Of a stretch of 64,000 nucleotides of DNA, positions 1 through 11,689 are shown piece after piece. Location of the stretch: positions 50,258,079-50,322,078 of the forward strand of contig CM049309.1 in the NCBI GenBank assembly GCA_026874595.1, given 5' to 3'. The DNA is from Sipunculus nudus (lineage: Eukaryota > Annelida > Sipuncula > Golfingiida > Sipunculidae). The notes under the pieces were generated by a model. The model ran no database searches. It was not told where the DNA came from and worked only from the letters and a program-made list of their open reading frames with translations. The number at the start of each line of letters is the position of its first letter. Within the stretch, counting starts at the first letter, position 1. Position numbers and translations under genes: made by a program.

Positions 1-55
<55 letters not shown>

Positions 56-106
56 TATGTGAGCATTGATACAAATTCTGTATATGTATGTTGGTATATA
101 TATATT

Positions 107-145
<39 letters not shown>
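1..145. repeat. (TA)n and (TG)n microsatellites
   Basis: A (TA) tract runs from the window edge to about 51, so its true length is unknown. A (TG) tract occupies about 115-145. The short open frame across the TG tract is a translation of the repeat and is not a gene. Confidence 0.95.
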
Positions 146-148
<3 letters not shown>

Positions 149-164
149 AAATACTTTAATTATT

Positions 165-540
165 ATTGTAACCGCCAAAACAAAGCTGGACGGAATGACT
201 GGACGGAATTTTAGGAAACTCAGAATTATGATCGGGTCACATGTGAACTACTGCTTCCTCATTTTGGGTTGACCTCTTAATCTTTCCCCTATGCAGAGCG
301 TTCATCTGTTCGTCAGTTTTTACACATAAACCCACATATCTTGGGAAGCGTTTGACTATCTAAAACCATTTTCGCACAGCGTCTATCTGTTCATCAGCTT
401 GGGTTAAAATAACTCATATCTCTGCAGTGTTTGGACTTAATCGCTTGAAATTTTGCACATACAAACATTATGGATAGGTTTCTTTGACATGACAGGTGGC
501 GCATGCGTTAATTGACGCATTTAAACTCATGTTGTTCAGT
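165..540 (+). repeat. Partial copy of the hairpin-type repeat family C
   Basis: It begins with CCGCCAAAACAAAG at about 171, matching the CCGCCAAAACGAAG start of the element at 7531. It then carries phrases repeated in that element: a cagcgtctatctgttc phrase, an actcatatctctgcagtg phrase, a TTTTGCA phrase, and a GACAGGTGGCGC half-palindrome near 495. It is shorter and more diverged than the 7531 copy. The right edge near 540 is uncertain. Confidence 0.6.
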
Positions 541-602
541 GTTCAAATTTTGAATGATATTATGTCCAAGATTGAGCAAAAAAGTGTTTTGGTAATAAAA
601 TT

Positions 603-748
603 ATTTTGAAATATTTGGTGGAATTGAAAGAAAATTAGGATATTATGGGAGAGGGCTTCTGTCTTGTTATTTAATTATTTGGTTATATAATCATTTTGAA
701 ATATTTGGTTGAGGTAAAGAAAATGAGGATATTCTGGGAAAGAGCTTC
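603..748 (+). repeat. Short imperfect direct duplication, period about 90 bp
   Basis: The phrase beginning TTTTGAAATATTTGGT at 603 recurs at 693. Both are followed by an A-rich stretch, GGATATT and GGGA...GCTTC in the same order. No coding signal is seen. The rest of 540-1080 holds nothing I recognise. Confidence 0.6.
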
Positions 749-1123
749 AATTTAATTTGTCTTATGGGATGGGTGTCCTTGTTAATCCAGAGGATGGTCC
801 CCTCATGTCTTCTCGACAAACAAGGCCCATGGTAGTATAAAATTCAAGGTAAAACAGGTAACACTTTACATATCATGCAGTGTGTGAAAATCGGGCAATG
901 GATTTAAACAAGAGTGTGGGTAATAAAATCAATTTTACAAACCCTGTCACAAGTCGATCTGTACTTAAAAAAAAAACTTTACATTTACCTGCGTGATTAA
1001 ATCTTGAATGTGAGATATCTTAACATATAAGCTATTTTTACAACTCGATATTTATGCAAAGATGGCGTTTTTCTTATATACCCTGAACCCAGTATTATTC
1101 TTTTCAATTTTAAGGTTGTTATT

Positions 1124-1657
1124 GTGAATCAGTCTTTAATATGCAGAATAAGATATGTTGGGTTTACAAGAGAGAAACAGTTGAATATCATGGGAATATG
1201 TAAAGATAAATTACATTTTCTGATGTCACTCCCTTCCATCGGGAGTAAATTAAAACCAGGATGTCGTTTTGATGACTCACTTCCATCATATTTGACTGAA
1301 AAAATAAAAACCTATCGGCCTTTGCGTACGCTGCGCTCGGCTGGCGGAAATCTTCTTGTAAAGTGTAATATGAAAATGGGAGAACGTTCCTTCCGTTTCA
1401 TAACTCCAAAAGTTTGGAATTCACTTCCCATTACACTTAGAAAATCTCCAACTCTTGTATCATTTAAAGCTAATTTAAAACGTATCTCTTTCGGCAAGCT
1501 TTTGGTAATTAATATGCATCTTTTTTCTGGGTCAGGCACAGGGAGTAGATTTCCATTAAATTGTATGTGAGTATATGTGTGTGTGTGTGTGTGTGAATTG
1601 CGCTGAGAGTCCGACCATCGGAGAATTGGCGCTATATAAATACTATTATTATTATTA
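1124..1657 (+). mobile_element. 3' end of a CR1/L2/Jockey-like LINE (C-terminal ORF2 fragment plus tail)
   Basis: An open frame of about 148 codons ends at 1570. Its middle part has the conserved block found after the reverse transcriptase in CR1/L2/Jockey-type LINEs: an LRS motif, then GERSFRFITPKVWNSLP, then a LRKSPTLVSFKANLK segment. The reverse-transcriptase core is absent, so this is a 5'-truncated insertion. The frame is followed by a short (TG) run and a 3' tail that reads GGCGCTATATAAATACTATT and ends in a few ATT repeats at about 1657, the usual 3' end of this LINE group. The tail and the protein block support each other. The first 40 codons are not recognisable and the exact 5' break is unknown. 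It is not a functional gene. Confidence 0.85.
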
Positions 1658-1669
1658 GGAAGGATTTGT

Positions 1670-1747
1670 GAGATTCTTTCTCCCTTTCTTTTTCTGCTTT
1701 TGCTTTTAAATTTGCTTTGCTTTCTTTCTTTTTTTTTCTTTCTTTGG
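1670..1747 (+). repeat. Polypyrimidine tract
   Basis: A T- and C-rich stretch of CTTT and TTTC words just downstream of the LINE tail. It is simple sequence with no other feature. Confidence 0.7.
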
Positions 1748-2015
1748 GACCATAATCTGATCCAACCTTGCTAAACCAAATTCGTTTGAATTTAAAGGTT
1801 GGCATGAAAGATTAAAGATTTCTTGGGGAAACATTAGCGTTATGTGTCCTGGGTTTTGCATGAAATGGAATTATCACGCCAACGCTTCAACACTAATCAG
1901 GTTAATTGATATTAAAGACTGCCATCATAGCTAATTTGTCCAGGATTTACACAGAAAGTCATCCGTGTGCACATGCAGTGACAAGGTGAATTATGATTCC
2001 TGAAGCCCGTGATTA

Positions 2016-2330
2016 TTGCCACCGCTAGGAGAGTATGCGTTCATCCCCGTTCGTGTACGTTTGTGTGTGTGTTTTTTGTGTGTGTTTGATTACGACATAA
2101 CTCGCTCAATCATGCACGGTATCTCAGGCCATTTCGGGAATGGGCAAGATTAGATTTTTGTGTGGATCAAGCACATGATCCGGATTAAGGTGTCATCAAG
2201 GATTATTCACAAATGTACAGTCACTTATGCACGAACGAACCTGGGAATATGAACCGAATAAGTGAATTCAAACAGGGTTTCGGGAGCATCCCACAAAAGG
2301 GATCTCCCAACATGGTGGAGGCTTGCATTT
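2016..2330 (+). repeat. Dispersed repeat family D, copy 1
   Basis: It starts with TGCCACCGCTAGGAGAGTATG, followed by cgttcatccc, a GT-rich stretch, a CATGATCCGGAT phrase and ATTCACAAATGTACAGT. The same ordered phrases occur at 20279 (plus) and in reverse complement at 53149-53442. No open frame is shared by the three copies, so this is a non-coding dispersed repeat of unknown class. Confidence 0.75.
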
Positions 2331-3515
2331 ATTGATGGGCTGCATGATTGTTATCTTATATATTCTTATTAAGTATGATTCTGGACGATGAAGAAATTGA
2401 ACTACGTTATGCAGACATCTCTGACTTCTGATCTTTGCAAATACATCTGATTTGCACTAATCAAATGTATTTTGCTCAGTCACCAGATAATAATCCATGT
2501 TCCATTTAACTATTCTTAGCTTATGTGTCCCCTTCCAGCGTAAATAACAAGATACTAATCCCCAAATCCCACTCATAAATTATCCTTCGTGAAGGGTATT
2601 CCAGAGCGTCCATTCATGTGAGCATATGAAACATGGATAGGTGATTGTGCCGATAGAATTAAGTATTATTTATTTCTGGATTATTCCTAATCTGGCTTAT
2701 AAAATACTGAAATTTAAATAGGATTAGTAGATATCACCGTTTTACGCTTAGACGGCGTGTATGACCGGTAATGAAATCACATTATTTGTGACAGAGAAAA
2801 TGTCACCAACGTGGAGTATCCATTTGGTGTGATATTACGGCTGTCACGTGATACAAAGCAGCTCTCCAGTTGGCTGCGGTCTGCAAGGCTTTGTATAGTT
2901 TATTTCTGGCTTGAGCGGGATCTTCACATTGGATGACCTGGCATGATGTCAAACTTTTTTTTGTTGTCTGATAGTCCGTTTGGAACCCGAACTGTCACTC
3001 GAAAATGTTATTCACACTACACGGCAATCTCTCACAATCCGTGACAATTCAGCATAACAAATGATTGTCATGTTCTGGAGTCCCCGTTAAAGAAAACCTC
3101 TCTATTAGCGAGATTTCCTCGGCACATTTTCTGCTGCCTACTGCCCTTTCCGTTTATCAATTTTTCATTATTGAGGCCCCCCAGGATGGTATATTGTATT
3201 ACTAATAGGACGTCTGGACTCACACTTACGGTTTTTTTTATCGATTCATTGTGCCATTGGTGCTTTCCAAACCGACTGGAGTATGAAGACATTTTAAGGA
3301 TAAAACCTGTAGCTTTTATGAATGTCAGGTGTGGAAAAAAGCTGAAGCGAAGTAATAATAATGTACTGTCATGGACGATTTTATAGCTGATTTGAAAGCT
3401 TCGTGTGCAAGAAATAATTTGGAACTCACGGGAGGTCCAAATTGATCCCACCGGCGATAAAAAGCTTTAAAAACATCAGCTTGCTAAAGCATATCTAGTG
3501 TTGGTTAATAGGAAA
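2331..3515. other. Unassigned stretch
   Basis: AT-rich single-copy-looking DNA. Overlapping short frames near 3068-3451 on both strands have no recognisable domain, and I see no repeat ends, tRNA or clear splice pattern. Confidence 0.5.
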
Positions 3516-3518
3516 GTT

Positions 3519-3723
3519 AGAAGCGGATCCAGGGGAGGGGGGGGGGGGGGGTTCCAGGGGGTCGGGACCTCCCTTTTTCATCAGAAACAACGTTTTTTAA
3601 GGGCTTCAGACAAAATTTTGCGGCCTTGACCTCCCCTTTTCCAGACCTGGTGACATTTTTTTAGGGTTTTATTAGTCCTCCTGGGTTGGACCCCCCTTTT
3701 CCTAAATCCTGGATCAACCCCTG
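3519..3723 (+). mobile_element. Short inverted-repeat element, CAGGGGCGGATCC family, copy 1
   Basis: The left end reads AGAAGCGGATCCAGGGG. The right end is the reverse complement of CAGGGGTTGATCCAGGATTT. Between them are G runs and C runs, including one of more than ten G at about 3538. Related copies lie at 15545, 24793, 33873, 49798 and 56742. The CAG...CTG ends suggest a non-autonomous hAT-type element, but no clear 8-bp target duplication is seen. Confidence 0.75.
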
Positions 3724-3769
3724 AAAGTGGATGCTAAATTTATACACTTGAGTATGATTTTTGTATATA

Positions 3770-3865
3770 GTATAAGTAGTAGTTGTGGTAGTGTGATGGT
3801 GACTGTCGTGACGATATCATTAGTGATAGTAGCAGTGGTAGTTGCAGTAGTTTTTGTAGTCCAGG
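3770..3865 (+). repeat. Cryptic trinucleotide (GTA/GTG) tract
   Basis: The stretch is dominated by GTA, GTG and GTT triplets. The valine-rich open frame across it is a by-product of the repeat. Confidence 0.6.
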
Positions 3866-4364
3866 TGCGTAGCCGGGGGATGCCACAAGGGTGGCATGCC
3901 CTATCTGAATCTGCATTTAACATCAAAGATTTACTTCACATACACAAAATATCTGCTAGGAAGATTGTGGGTGAAAGTAGTTTTCAATACATGAAGATAT
4001 CAATCATCGTTTCAGTATTTTGCACTTTCATCTGCAGTAATTAGAATTTATTAGATATGAAATCAAGATATCTATCCAGGTGACTTCTACTCTGGATTTG
4101 TCATGCATTAACCAACAAACGGGATGATGAATCCAGCAACCCGAACAAAGGATCAATAAGTTTAAACTGATAGTTATAATGTACACTTTTTTGGCTATTA
4201 TCTATTATCATTTATGAATTGCAACCATTCCTCGTGTTTTGAATATATACAAATGGAATATTGAAGTTCTACTCTGAATATGTTCTTGACTTAAATCTAG
4301 ACTGTTCCAAACAATCGCGTTTACATACACCATTGGCACAGCGGATATGCCTGCAGCCAAAGAC

Positions 4365-4640
4365 CCACCCCCCCCCCCCCCCCCACCATTCCCCCTACGC
4401 CGACACCCTCCGCACCTTATATCCAGATATGCTATATGGTGGTGGTAGTGGTCGTGATGGTAGGGACATGGTCCGTAGTTGTGTCCGTAGTTGTAGTTGC
4501 ATAAGTGGTGTTAGCCTTGGTTAATCTGGTAATGGAGTTGTCAGTAGAAGGTGCAGTAGTAGTTGTGGTAGTAGTGGTGGTAGTGGAAGGAGTATCATTA
4601 TTGATAGTATTATTTACTGGTGGTTGTAGAATTGACAGCA
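4365..4640. repeat. C-homopolymer followed by a cryptic GGT/AGT tract
   Basis: A C run of about 17 bases lies near 4369. From about 4436 to 4630 the strand is rich in GGT, AGT and GTA triplets; the opposite strand translates as poly-threonine, which is a repeat artefact. Confidence 0.7.
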
Positions 4641-5154
4641 ATATGGTGTAGTTGTGGCAGTTTTTACCACCTTAACTTACTGGTAAGTGGTTAGATAAGT
4701 TTTTGTGAATGCAGCAGAGTTTATTGTAATATATTATTTTATTTCAAGGGAAATTTTTTTTATTTCATTTTCCTGTGGATGCATTCTTATAACAAACGAC
4801 AATCGGATGACAAGAAACCCATGCATTAGCACATATTGAAAAGGAAAATGTCTATTATTAGACAGTTATAACCAGTTTCAATTTACCTTAAAAATATGTT
4901 TGTTTTTCCTTTTTAATTTGTTATTGCTACGTCTAAATGGCACGCTGTAAGTACATTTGACATTTCTCTCATTGTTATGCAGCGAGAAAAAAGTGTTTTC
5001 TTCTTTTGTCTCTTTATATTCACAATAGAGCGGATTTTGAAAATAAGTCCGTCCCTTTTTATACGAAAGTTTTCACCCTTCTACCGGAAATTTTGAAAAA
5101 CTTATTAGAATTGGAGGAATGTTTCGTATCCTTTTTCTTCAGTTATGTATTTTT

Positions 5155-5183
5155 AGCTCAGCTGACTGAAAGTCATCTGAGCT
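5155..5183. other. Terminal hairpin of family A
   Basis: AGCTCAG and CTGAGCT pair across an inner GACT...AGTC stem. In the reverse orientation this hairpin sits at the 3' end of the element, as in the 63012 copy where it is followed by a CTAA end. Confidence 0.7.
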
Positions 5184-5486
5184 ATAGCGATCACTCTTTG
5201 TCCGTCGTCCGTCTGTCCGTCTGTCCGTCCGTTAATCAGGCACAAATCGTAATCGCTGAACCTAGAACCTTGTAACTTGGGATTCTGAGAGGTCCATGAA
5301 AAATCTCCATGGAAACCAGAAATTAGGTCTCTGTCACCCATATCCTTCGAGCTATGGGGCCCCAAAGTACCCCCCAGAAAAGTCAAAAATTTCATACAAA
5401 AACTTCAATATCTCATTAACTACTTGACTGATGGTCATGATTTTTGGCATACATATTGATAATGAGATGTTCCATCACTTCCTGCA

Positions 5487-7530
5487 GACTGGTGGCGCCA
5501 CCTGTATTTTCGATTTTTTACAAATTTTTTTCTCTATTTCTGAGACCTTTAAAAATGTGAACATCTGTTAACAAGGCACAAATCGTAAAGCCTAGACCTA
5601 GAATCTTAATTCTTGATACACTGAGAGGTCCATGAAAAATCTCTTTTCGGAAACCAGAAATTAGGTCTCTGTTACCCATATCCTTCGAGCTATGGGGCCC
5701 CAAAGTACCCCCGAGAATAGTAAAAAATTTCATACAAAAACTTCAATATATCAATAACTACAACGCTGATGGTCATGATTTATGGCATACATATTGATCA
5801 TGAGATGTTCCATAAGTTCCTGCAGACTGGTGGCGCCACCTGTATTTTTCGATTTTTTTACAATTTTTTCCTCTATTTTTGAGACGTTTAAAGATGCTGT
5901 CATCTGTTAACGTGGCACAAATCGTAACCGCTGGACCTAGAATCTTCATTCTCGACCACTGAGAAACCTATTAAAAGTCTCCATGGAAACCATAAATTAG
6001 ATCTCTGTAACCCATATCCTTCGAGCTATGGGGCCCCAAAGTACCCCCCAGAAAAGTAAAAAATGTCATACAAAAACTTCAATATCTCATTAACTACTTG
6101 ACTGATGGTCATGATTTTTGGCATACGTATTGATCATGAGATGTTCCATCACTTCCTGCAGACTGGTGGCGCCAACTGAATTTTTCGATTTTTTACGAAT
6201 TTAAAAATGTGAGCAGCTGTTAACAGGGCACAAATCATAAAGACTTGACCTAGAATCTTCATTCTTGACACACTGAGAGGTCCATAGAAAGTCTCCATGG
6301 AAACCTGAAATAAGGTCTCTGTTACCCATATCCTTTGAGCTATGGGGGGCTCCCAATAACCCCCCAGAATAATGGAAAATTTGATAAAAACAAACTGCAA
6401 CATCTCAATAACTACAACACTGATGGTCATGATTTTTGGCATACCTATTGATCAAGAGGTGTTTCATCAGTAACTGCAGACTGGTGGTGCCACATGTATT
6501 TTTTCAAATTTTCACAATTTTTTTTCTCTATTTTTTAGACCTTTCAGGATGTAGTTATCTGTCAACAGGGTACAAATCGTAAGGACTGGACCTAGAATCT
6601 TCATTGTTGACACCCAGGGAGACCCATGATAAGTCTCCATGGACACCTGAAATTAGGTCTCTGTTATCCATATCCTTTGAGCTATGGCACTCCAAAGTAC
6701 AGCTCAGAATAATGGAAAATTTGATACAAAAGCTGAAGTATCTGAACAACTCATTCAGAGATCACCATAATTGTTTTCATGGATATTGATCATGGAGTGT
6801 TTCATCAGTTTCTGCAGACTGGTGGCACCACCTGTTTTTGTTCGGGTTTTTTACGAAGTTTTCTCTATTTTTGAGACCTTTAAAGTTATGAACATCTGTT
6901 AACAGGGCACAAATCATTAAATCTGGACCTAGAATCTTCATTCTTGACACACAGGGAGACCCATGAAAAGTCTCCATGGAAACCTGAAATTAGGTCTCTT
7001 TTACCCATATTCTTTGAGCTGTATGGCTCCAAATTACCCCCCCCCCCCCAGAATAATGGAAAATTTGATACAAAAACTGCAGTATCTCAATAACTACAAC
7101 ACTGATGGTCATGATTTTCGGCATACATATTGATCATGACCTGTTCCATCAGTTTCTTCAGACTGGGTGCGCCACCTCTATTTTATTCAAATTTTTACGA
7201 TTTTTTTTTTCTCTTTTTTTGATACCTTTAAAGATGTGGTTATCTGGCAACAGGGTACAAATCGCAACAACTGGACCTAGAATATTCATTCTTGTCATGC
7301 AAGGAGGCCCATGAAAAGTGCCTGTGGAAACTTAAAATTAGGTCTCTGTTACCCATATCCTTCAAGCTATAGGACTCCGAAGTATCCCTCAGAATAATGG
7401 ACAATTTGATACAAAAGCTGAAGTATCTGAACAACTAATGGGAAGATCACCATGATTCTTTGCATGGATATTGATGTTTGTAAGTGTTTTTATTAGTTTC
7501 TGCAGACTGGTGGAGCCACCTGTATTTTTG
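5487..7530. repeat. Tandem array of seven units of about 336-344 bp
   Basis: The palindrome GGTGGCGCCACC is exact at 5491-5502 and 5829-5840 and degenerate at 6165, 6483, 6821, about 7165 and 7509. Spacings are about 338, 336, 318, 338, 344 and 344 bases. Each unit also holds a TTTTTCTCTATTTTTGAGACC phrase, a GGCACAAATCGTAA phrase, CTCCATGGAAACC and ACCCATATCCTTCGAGCTATGG. Confidence 0.9.
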
Positions 7531-8978
7531 TACCCGCCAAAACGAAGTTTTGTGGATACTATGTTTTTGACCGGGTTCCTCCGCCGTGGCGGCGTTCGTT
7601 TCCAGAGAGCTCCTCTGAGACTTGATTTTATGAGCTTTCCAAGCTCATATCTCGGGAACCCAGGAAATAAAATTTATACTAATGTAGCCCTTTGATAACT
7701 CTATAACATACACAAAAAGTGGTGGCGCCATCTGTAACCATGTTTGCACAGTGTCCATCTGTTCATCTGCCTTTGGTTAAAATCACTCATATCTCTGCAG
7801 TGAATTGACTAATTCACCTGAAATTTATCATACGCTAAACTGGTGGCGCCACCTGCAACCATTTTTGCACAGCGTCTGTCTGTTTGTCTGCCGTGAGATA
7901 ATGTCACTCATATCTCGGCAGTGGTTTGACATATCTGCCTAAAATTTTGCAGTTTTATACATCCTGGATAGCTTTCTTGATTTTATGACAGGTGGCACCA
8001 CCTACATTCACGTTCACGCTGATGACATCCAAGCTCATATCTCGGGAACCGTTTGACCGATCGGGCCAAAATTTTGCATGTGTATAGCTCTAACATAGCT
8101 CTTTATCATACGCAAAACTGGTGGCACCACCTGCAACCATTTTTGCACAGCGTCTGTCTGTTTGTCTGCCGTGCAATAAAGTCACTCACATCTTGGCAGT
8201 GGTTTGACATATCTGCCTAAAATTTTGCAGTTTTATACATCCTGGATAGCTTTCTTGATTTTATGACAGGTGGAGCCACCTTTATTCTAGTTTATGCTGC
8301 AGACATCCAAGCTCATATCTCGGGAACCGTTTGAACGATTGGGCCAAAATTTTGCATGTGTATAGATCTCACATAGGTCTTTATCATACACAAAACTGGA
8401 GGGGCCACCTGCAACCATTTTTGCACATTTTGCACAGCGTCTGTCTGTTTGTCTGCCGTGGCCTAAAATCACTCATTTCTCTGTAGTGGTTTGACATAAC
8501 TGCCTAAAATTTTGCAGGTTTATACATCCTGGATAGCTTTCTTGATTTTATGACAGGTGGCGCCTACATTCTAGTTAACGCTGCACACATCCAAGCTAAT
8601 ATCTCAGGAACCATTTGACCGATTGGGCCAAAATTGTGCTTGTGTTTAGATCTCACATAGGTCTTTATCATACACAAAACTGCAACCATTTTTGCACAGC
8701 GTCTGTCTGTTTGTCTGCCGTGGGCTAGAATCACTCATATCCATGTAGTGGTTTGACTTTTCTGCCTAAAATTTTGCATATGTATACAACTTGGACAGCT
8801 TTCTGGATTTGTGGTAGGTTGCACAACCTACATACACATTTAGGCTGCAGACATCCATGCTAATATGCAACATACCTCACTCTGTTTCCCCTTGCCACTC
8901 AATCCATGCCTCACTTCACCCGTTCCACTCTGATTTTGGCAGATACACGTAGTCACTTGTCGGCTACCCGTATTCTAG
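7531..8978 (+). repeat. Family C element nested in the last family A unit, with its own array of about 278 bp
   Basis: It starts with TACCCGCCAAAACGAAGTTT, an internal hairpin (CCGCCAAAAC / GTTTTGTGG), and ends GTATTCTAG at 8978. The family A unit is interrupted after CCACCTGTATTTTTG (7530) and resumes with TTTTTAAAG and the CTCTATTTTTCAG phrase just after 8978, which fixes the edges. Inside, units of about 278 bp repeat: the phrase CTGGTGG..CCACCTGCAACC occurs at about 7841, 8119 and 8397, a remnant near 8676, and a GACAGGTGG phrase at about 7986, 8265 and 8550. The right end finishes in CTAG followed by T, which could fit a Helitron 3' end, but the 5' end does not begin with TC. Confidence 0.75.
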
Positions 8979-9233
8979 TTTTTAAAGTTTACACATTTTT
9001 TCTCTATTTTTCAGATATATAAATACAGACTAAATCTTGGCCTGTTGGGTAATCTGTTTGATGCTTCAGTTGAATGGGTATCTACCATTCTGATGATAAA
9101 ATTTTGTGAATCTCTTCCTAGTCAGCTGAGCGTCATGACCCATGGGTCACTTGTTACTTAAACTACACATAGAATATATGCTTATAAAAAAAGGTTCTTA
9201 ACACATATCCATACATTCCGGTTTATATATTTG

Positions 9234-9235
<2 letters not shown>

Positions 9236-9308
<73 letters not shown>
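9236..9308. repeat. (TA)n microsatellite
   Basis: A TA tract with one TATTATAT interruption near 9272. Confidence 0.95.
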
Positions 9309-9311
<3 letters not shown>

Positions 9312-11125
9312 CAATGCGTCATCTAGAATTTTTATGATACATATCAATTGCAGAAAATCTGCCATATTTATTCATATAACTCGCTGTTTGTAAAAGCATC
9401 ATTGTCTTGTACGGAAGACATTTGGCGCCGCCTACATAATGTGTGTATACCCATCACCGCTGGGCAACACGTGAGCAAATATATCTCCTATAACCTAAAC
9501 ATTATAGGAAACATTCAATTCGTTCGCCAAGGGATCAATTGTGGTTGGGGATCTCGGTGCCCTTCGGAATATTTTGACATCAATTTCTTCAACATTGACA
9601 GATATTATTCGTATCTGATTTGTTTTAACGTTTGGGCGCGGAATAATTATTGCGGAGGTAATTTAAAACGTGATATTGGTCCTCGAAAATTCGTGACAAT
9701 TAAATACCTCGTATGTTCTGCATTTTTTTCTCACTCATGTCCAAAACGGGTAATTATTTGCCTTGAATCATAAAAAAATAATGCAAGATGAAACTCTGCA
9801 TGAAATACTACCGCCATATCCTATTATATTGCCGTTATCATATAATTATGGGAAAAAGACAAGTATATTTACGAGAGAATATTATAAATGTTTGATATAT
9901 ATGCAGATATTGTATTTGAGAGGGAATGACATATGTTAAAAGAGATGTATAAATTGAGTGCGTTTTTATTTGTGTAAAGCATAATCGTGTAAAGCCAGCT
10001 CTGTTAGAAATGAAGAAGGCCGAGAAAAATGCTACGTATTACGTATATTTAAGACATGCTGGCTAAATTGCCTCGCGGTGTCAAAGGTACAAGTCGTGAA
10101 CAAAGCATCAGTTAAAGGAATATTGCTATAAAATTTTGCTATATTTACTGTTATCTCTGCCTATCATTGTTTGTAAAGCTCGTAACAGTAGTTTCGGCAA
10201 GAACAGAAAGATGTACTGGTATAGTTCAGTTTTGTTTCTGCAAATATGGTTTGCGTATTTCATTTTCCCGGGTTTTGTGTTTTGATTGGGGTCCCGGTGA
10301 TGGGGACACCGTAGTGGGGACACGGTAAGTGTATTAGCCGTCGGAACTAACACAGACTAAACCCGTGACCTTTACAGATCTAGCCTGGTGGCAAAATATC
10401 ACAGAACACAATTCGTTTGGTCGTCATGGTAACTGTTTCAAATATAAATAGGCCATCCGTCCGGGTTCATTTGAGCGGAGCTGTAAAACGGTAAAACCTG
10501 GTGTGTCTATACGATACCAGGACAAATACTTAAAAACAAAAATAATGTAGCTGGCACATCTGGTATGATTAACTGGAAAAACTGCATGCAGTTAGTTAAA
10601 TCTGATATTTCCTTCAGATCATGCGTGATAGTGTTAAACTAGGTGGCCAACGAAACCACTTTTGGAACACGGATAAAAACAAGACTGGGAATGCTGAAGG
10701 CGCTATTCCTTCACGCAATCAAACGCGTAAAAGGAATTACCGGGACCTAATTACCAGCCTGGAAAACCCCCGTGATAAAACAATAAATGTCACCTCTTGT
10801 GATGGGAATTAATGCGCGCAGGCGAAGGAAATTTAGCCGCTTGATGAAAGATCTAGGACCCAATCACGTCTGATATTTCATTCCTCTCTGTGTACACTGT
10901 TCGTTGTGTCATGTCACGAGTAATTCCTGTTTTTGTCACTCTTTGCAGGCTTGTTCTATGTTGCCTCATTTCATTGTGGAAATCACAGTAGTGAAATGCA
11001 TAAAACGTGTTGATTTACATTCGATTCTGACAGATTTGAACTACAGGAAGAAAGTTTTTTTTTTAGATTTAATTTAGTTTGATATAATACGTACCCATGG
11101 ATAAATGCAATGAATATGCTATTCA
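9309..11125. other. Unassigned stretch with one 141-codon open frame of unknown nature
   Basis: The frame at 9348-9773 (plus) is long for this AT-rich DNA and holds several cysteines, but I recognise no family. It has no obvious donor or acceptor pattern and its residue content (many I, N, Y, F) matches AT-rich noise. A 63-codon frame at 10621 is likewise unassigned. I see no repeat edges here. Confidence 0.4.
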
Positions 11126-11230
11126 GTTAGGGCGTGGTGTCGGTCACCCTATTAAGGTACAATACGTATTGCAATACACTAAGCGATACCCGATACGTAT
11201 TGACGATGTGTCATTTTCCGAGTAAAGACC

Positions 11231-11232
<2 letters not shown>

Positions 11233-11273
<41 letters not shown>
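11233..11273. repeat. (TA)n microsatellite
   Basis: A pure TA tract of about 41 bases. Confidence 0.95.
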
Positions 11274-11275
<2 letters not shown>

Positions 11276-11689
11276 GTATGTATTTATGTATGTATATATA
11301 ACACCACAATTTCAAGCTTGCCTGTTCATATTTTTCGAGTGATAGGCCAAATCTTTCCTTTCATAAATGGCAGAAAATACGTAATATTTTATATTTTTTT
11401 TTTCAATAACCTCATTCACTAAAAATATCAATCGGTGTTAAAATCTCGATCTGGTTTTATAGTTATTGTTTAAGCCTTTTATAATCCTTATTGATATCAT
11501 GTTATTACCATTTTCTGATTTCATTAGAACGTGCATCCCCTAAATCACAATTCCGCTTGTAAACTAGTATTTGATTCTCCCCAAGGCTTTGACCACTAGA
11601 TTCACTTGTTGTGAAGTTTATATGCATCATAACGATATAGTGAAATATAAAGCAGGATTAGCCTTTTTTAGATCGCAGGAAAAAAGTTC

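Larger units (their letters stand above)
5155..9157 (-). repeat. 4-kb family A element with an internal tandem array and a nested element
   Basis: The left edge is a hairpin, AGCTCAG ... CTGAGCT (5155-5183), followed by a GTCCGTC-type tract. The right edge carries the palindrome TGACCCATGGGTCA followed by CACTTGTT near 9157. The same two ends occur, inverted, in the 327-bp element at 63012-63338, so the two are one family; this copy is drawn as minus relative to that one. The interior is expanded: a unit of about 336-344 bp is repeated seven times, marked by the phrase CAGACTGGTGGCGCCACCTG at about 5485, 5823, 6159, 6477, 6815, 7159 and 7503. The last unit is split by a second element at 7531-8978. 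The short frames on the minus strand recur once per unit and are artefacts of the array. Confidence 0.85.

Noticed and set aside
5153-7434. Recurring minus-strand frames of 60-97 codons with similar sequence
   Set aside because: They recur once per tandem unit and track the repeat, not a protein family; stops and lengths vary between units.
9348-9773. 141-codon frame as a host gene
   Set aside because: No recognisable domain, no clear splice context and an AT-driven composition. Kept only as an unassigned frame.
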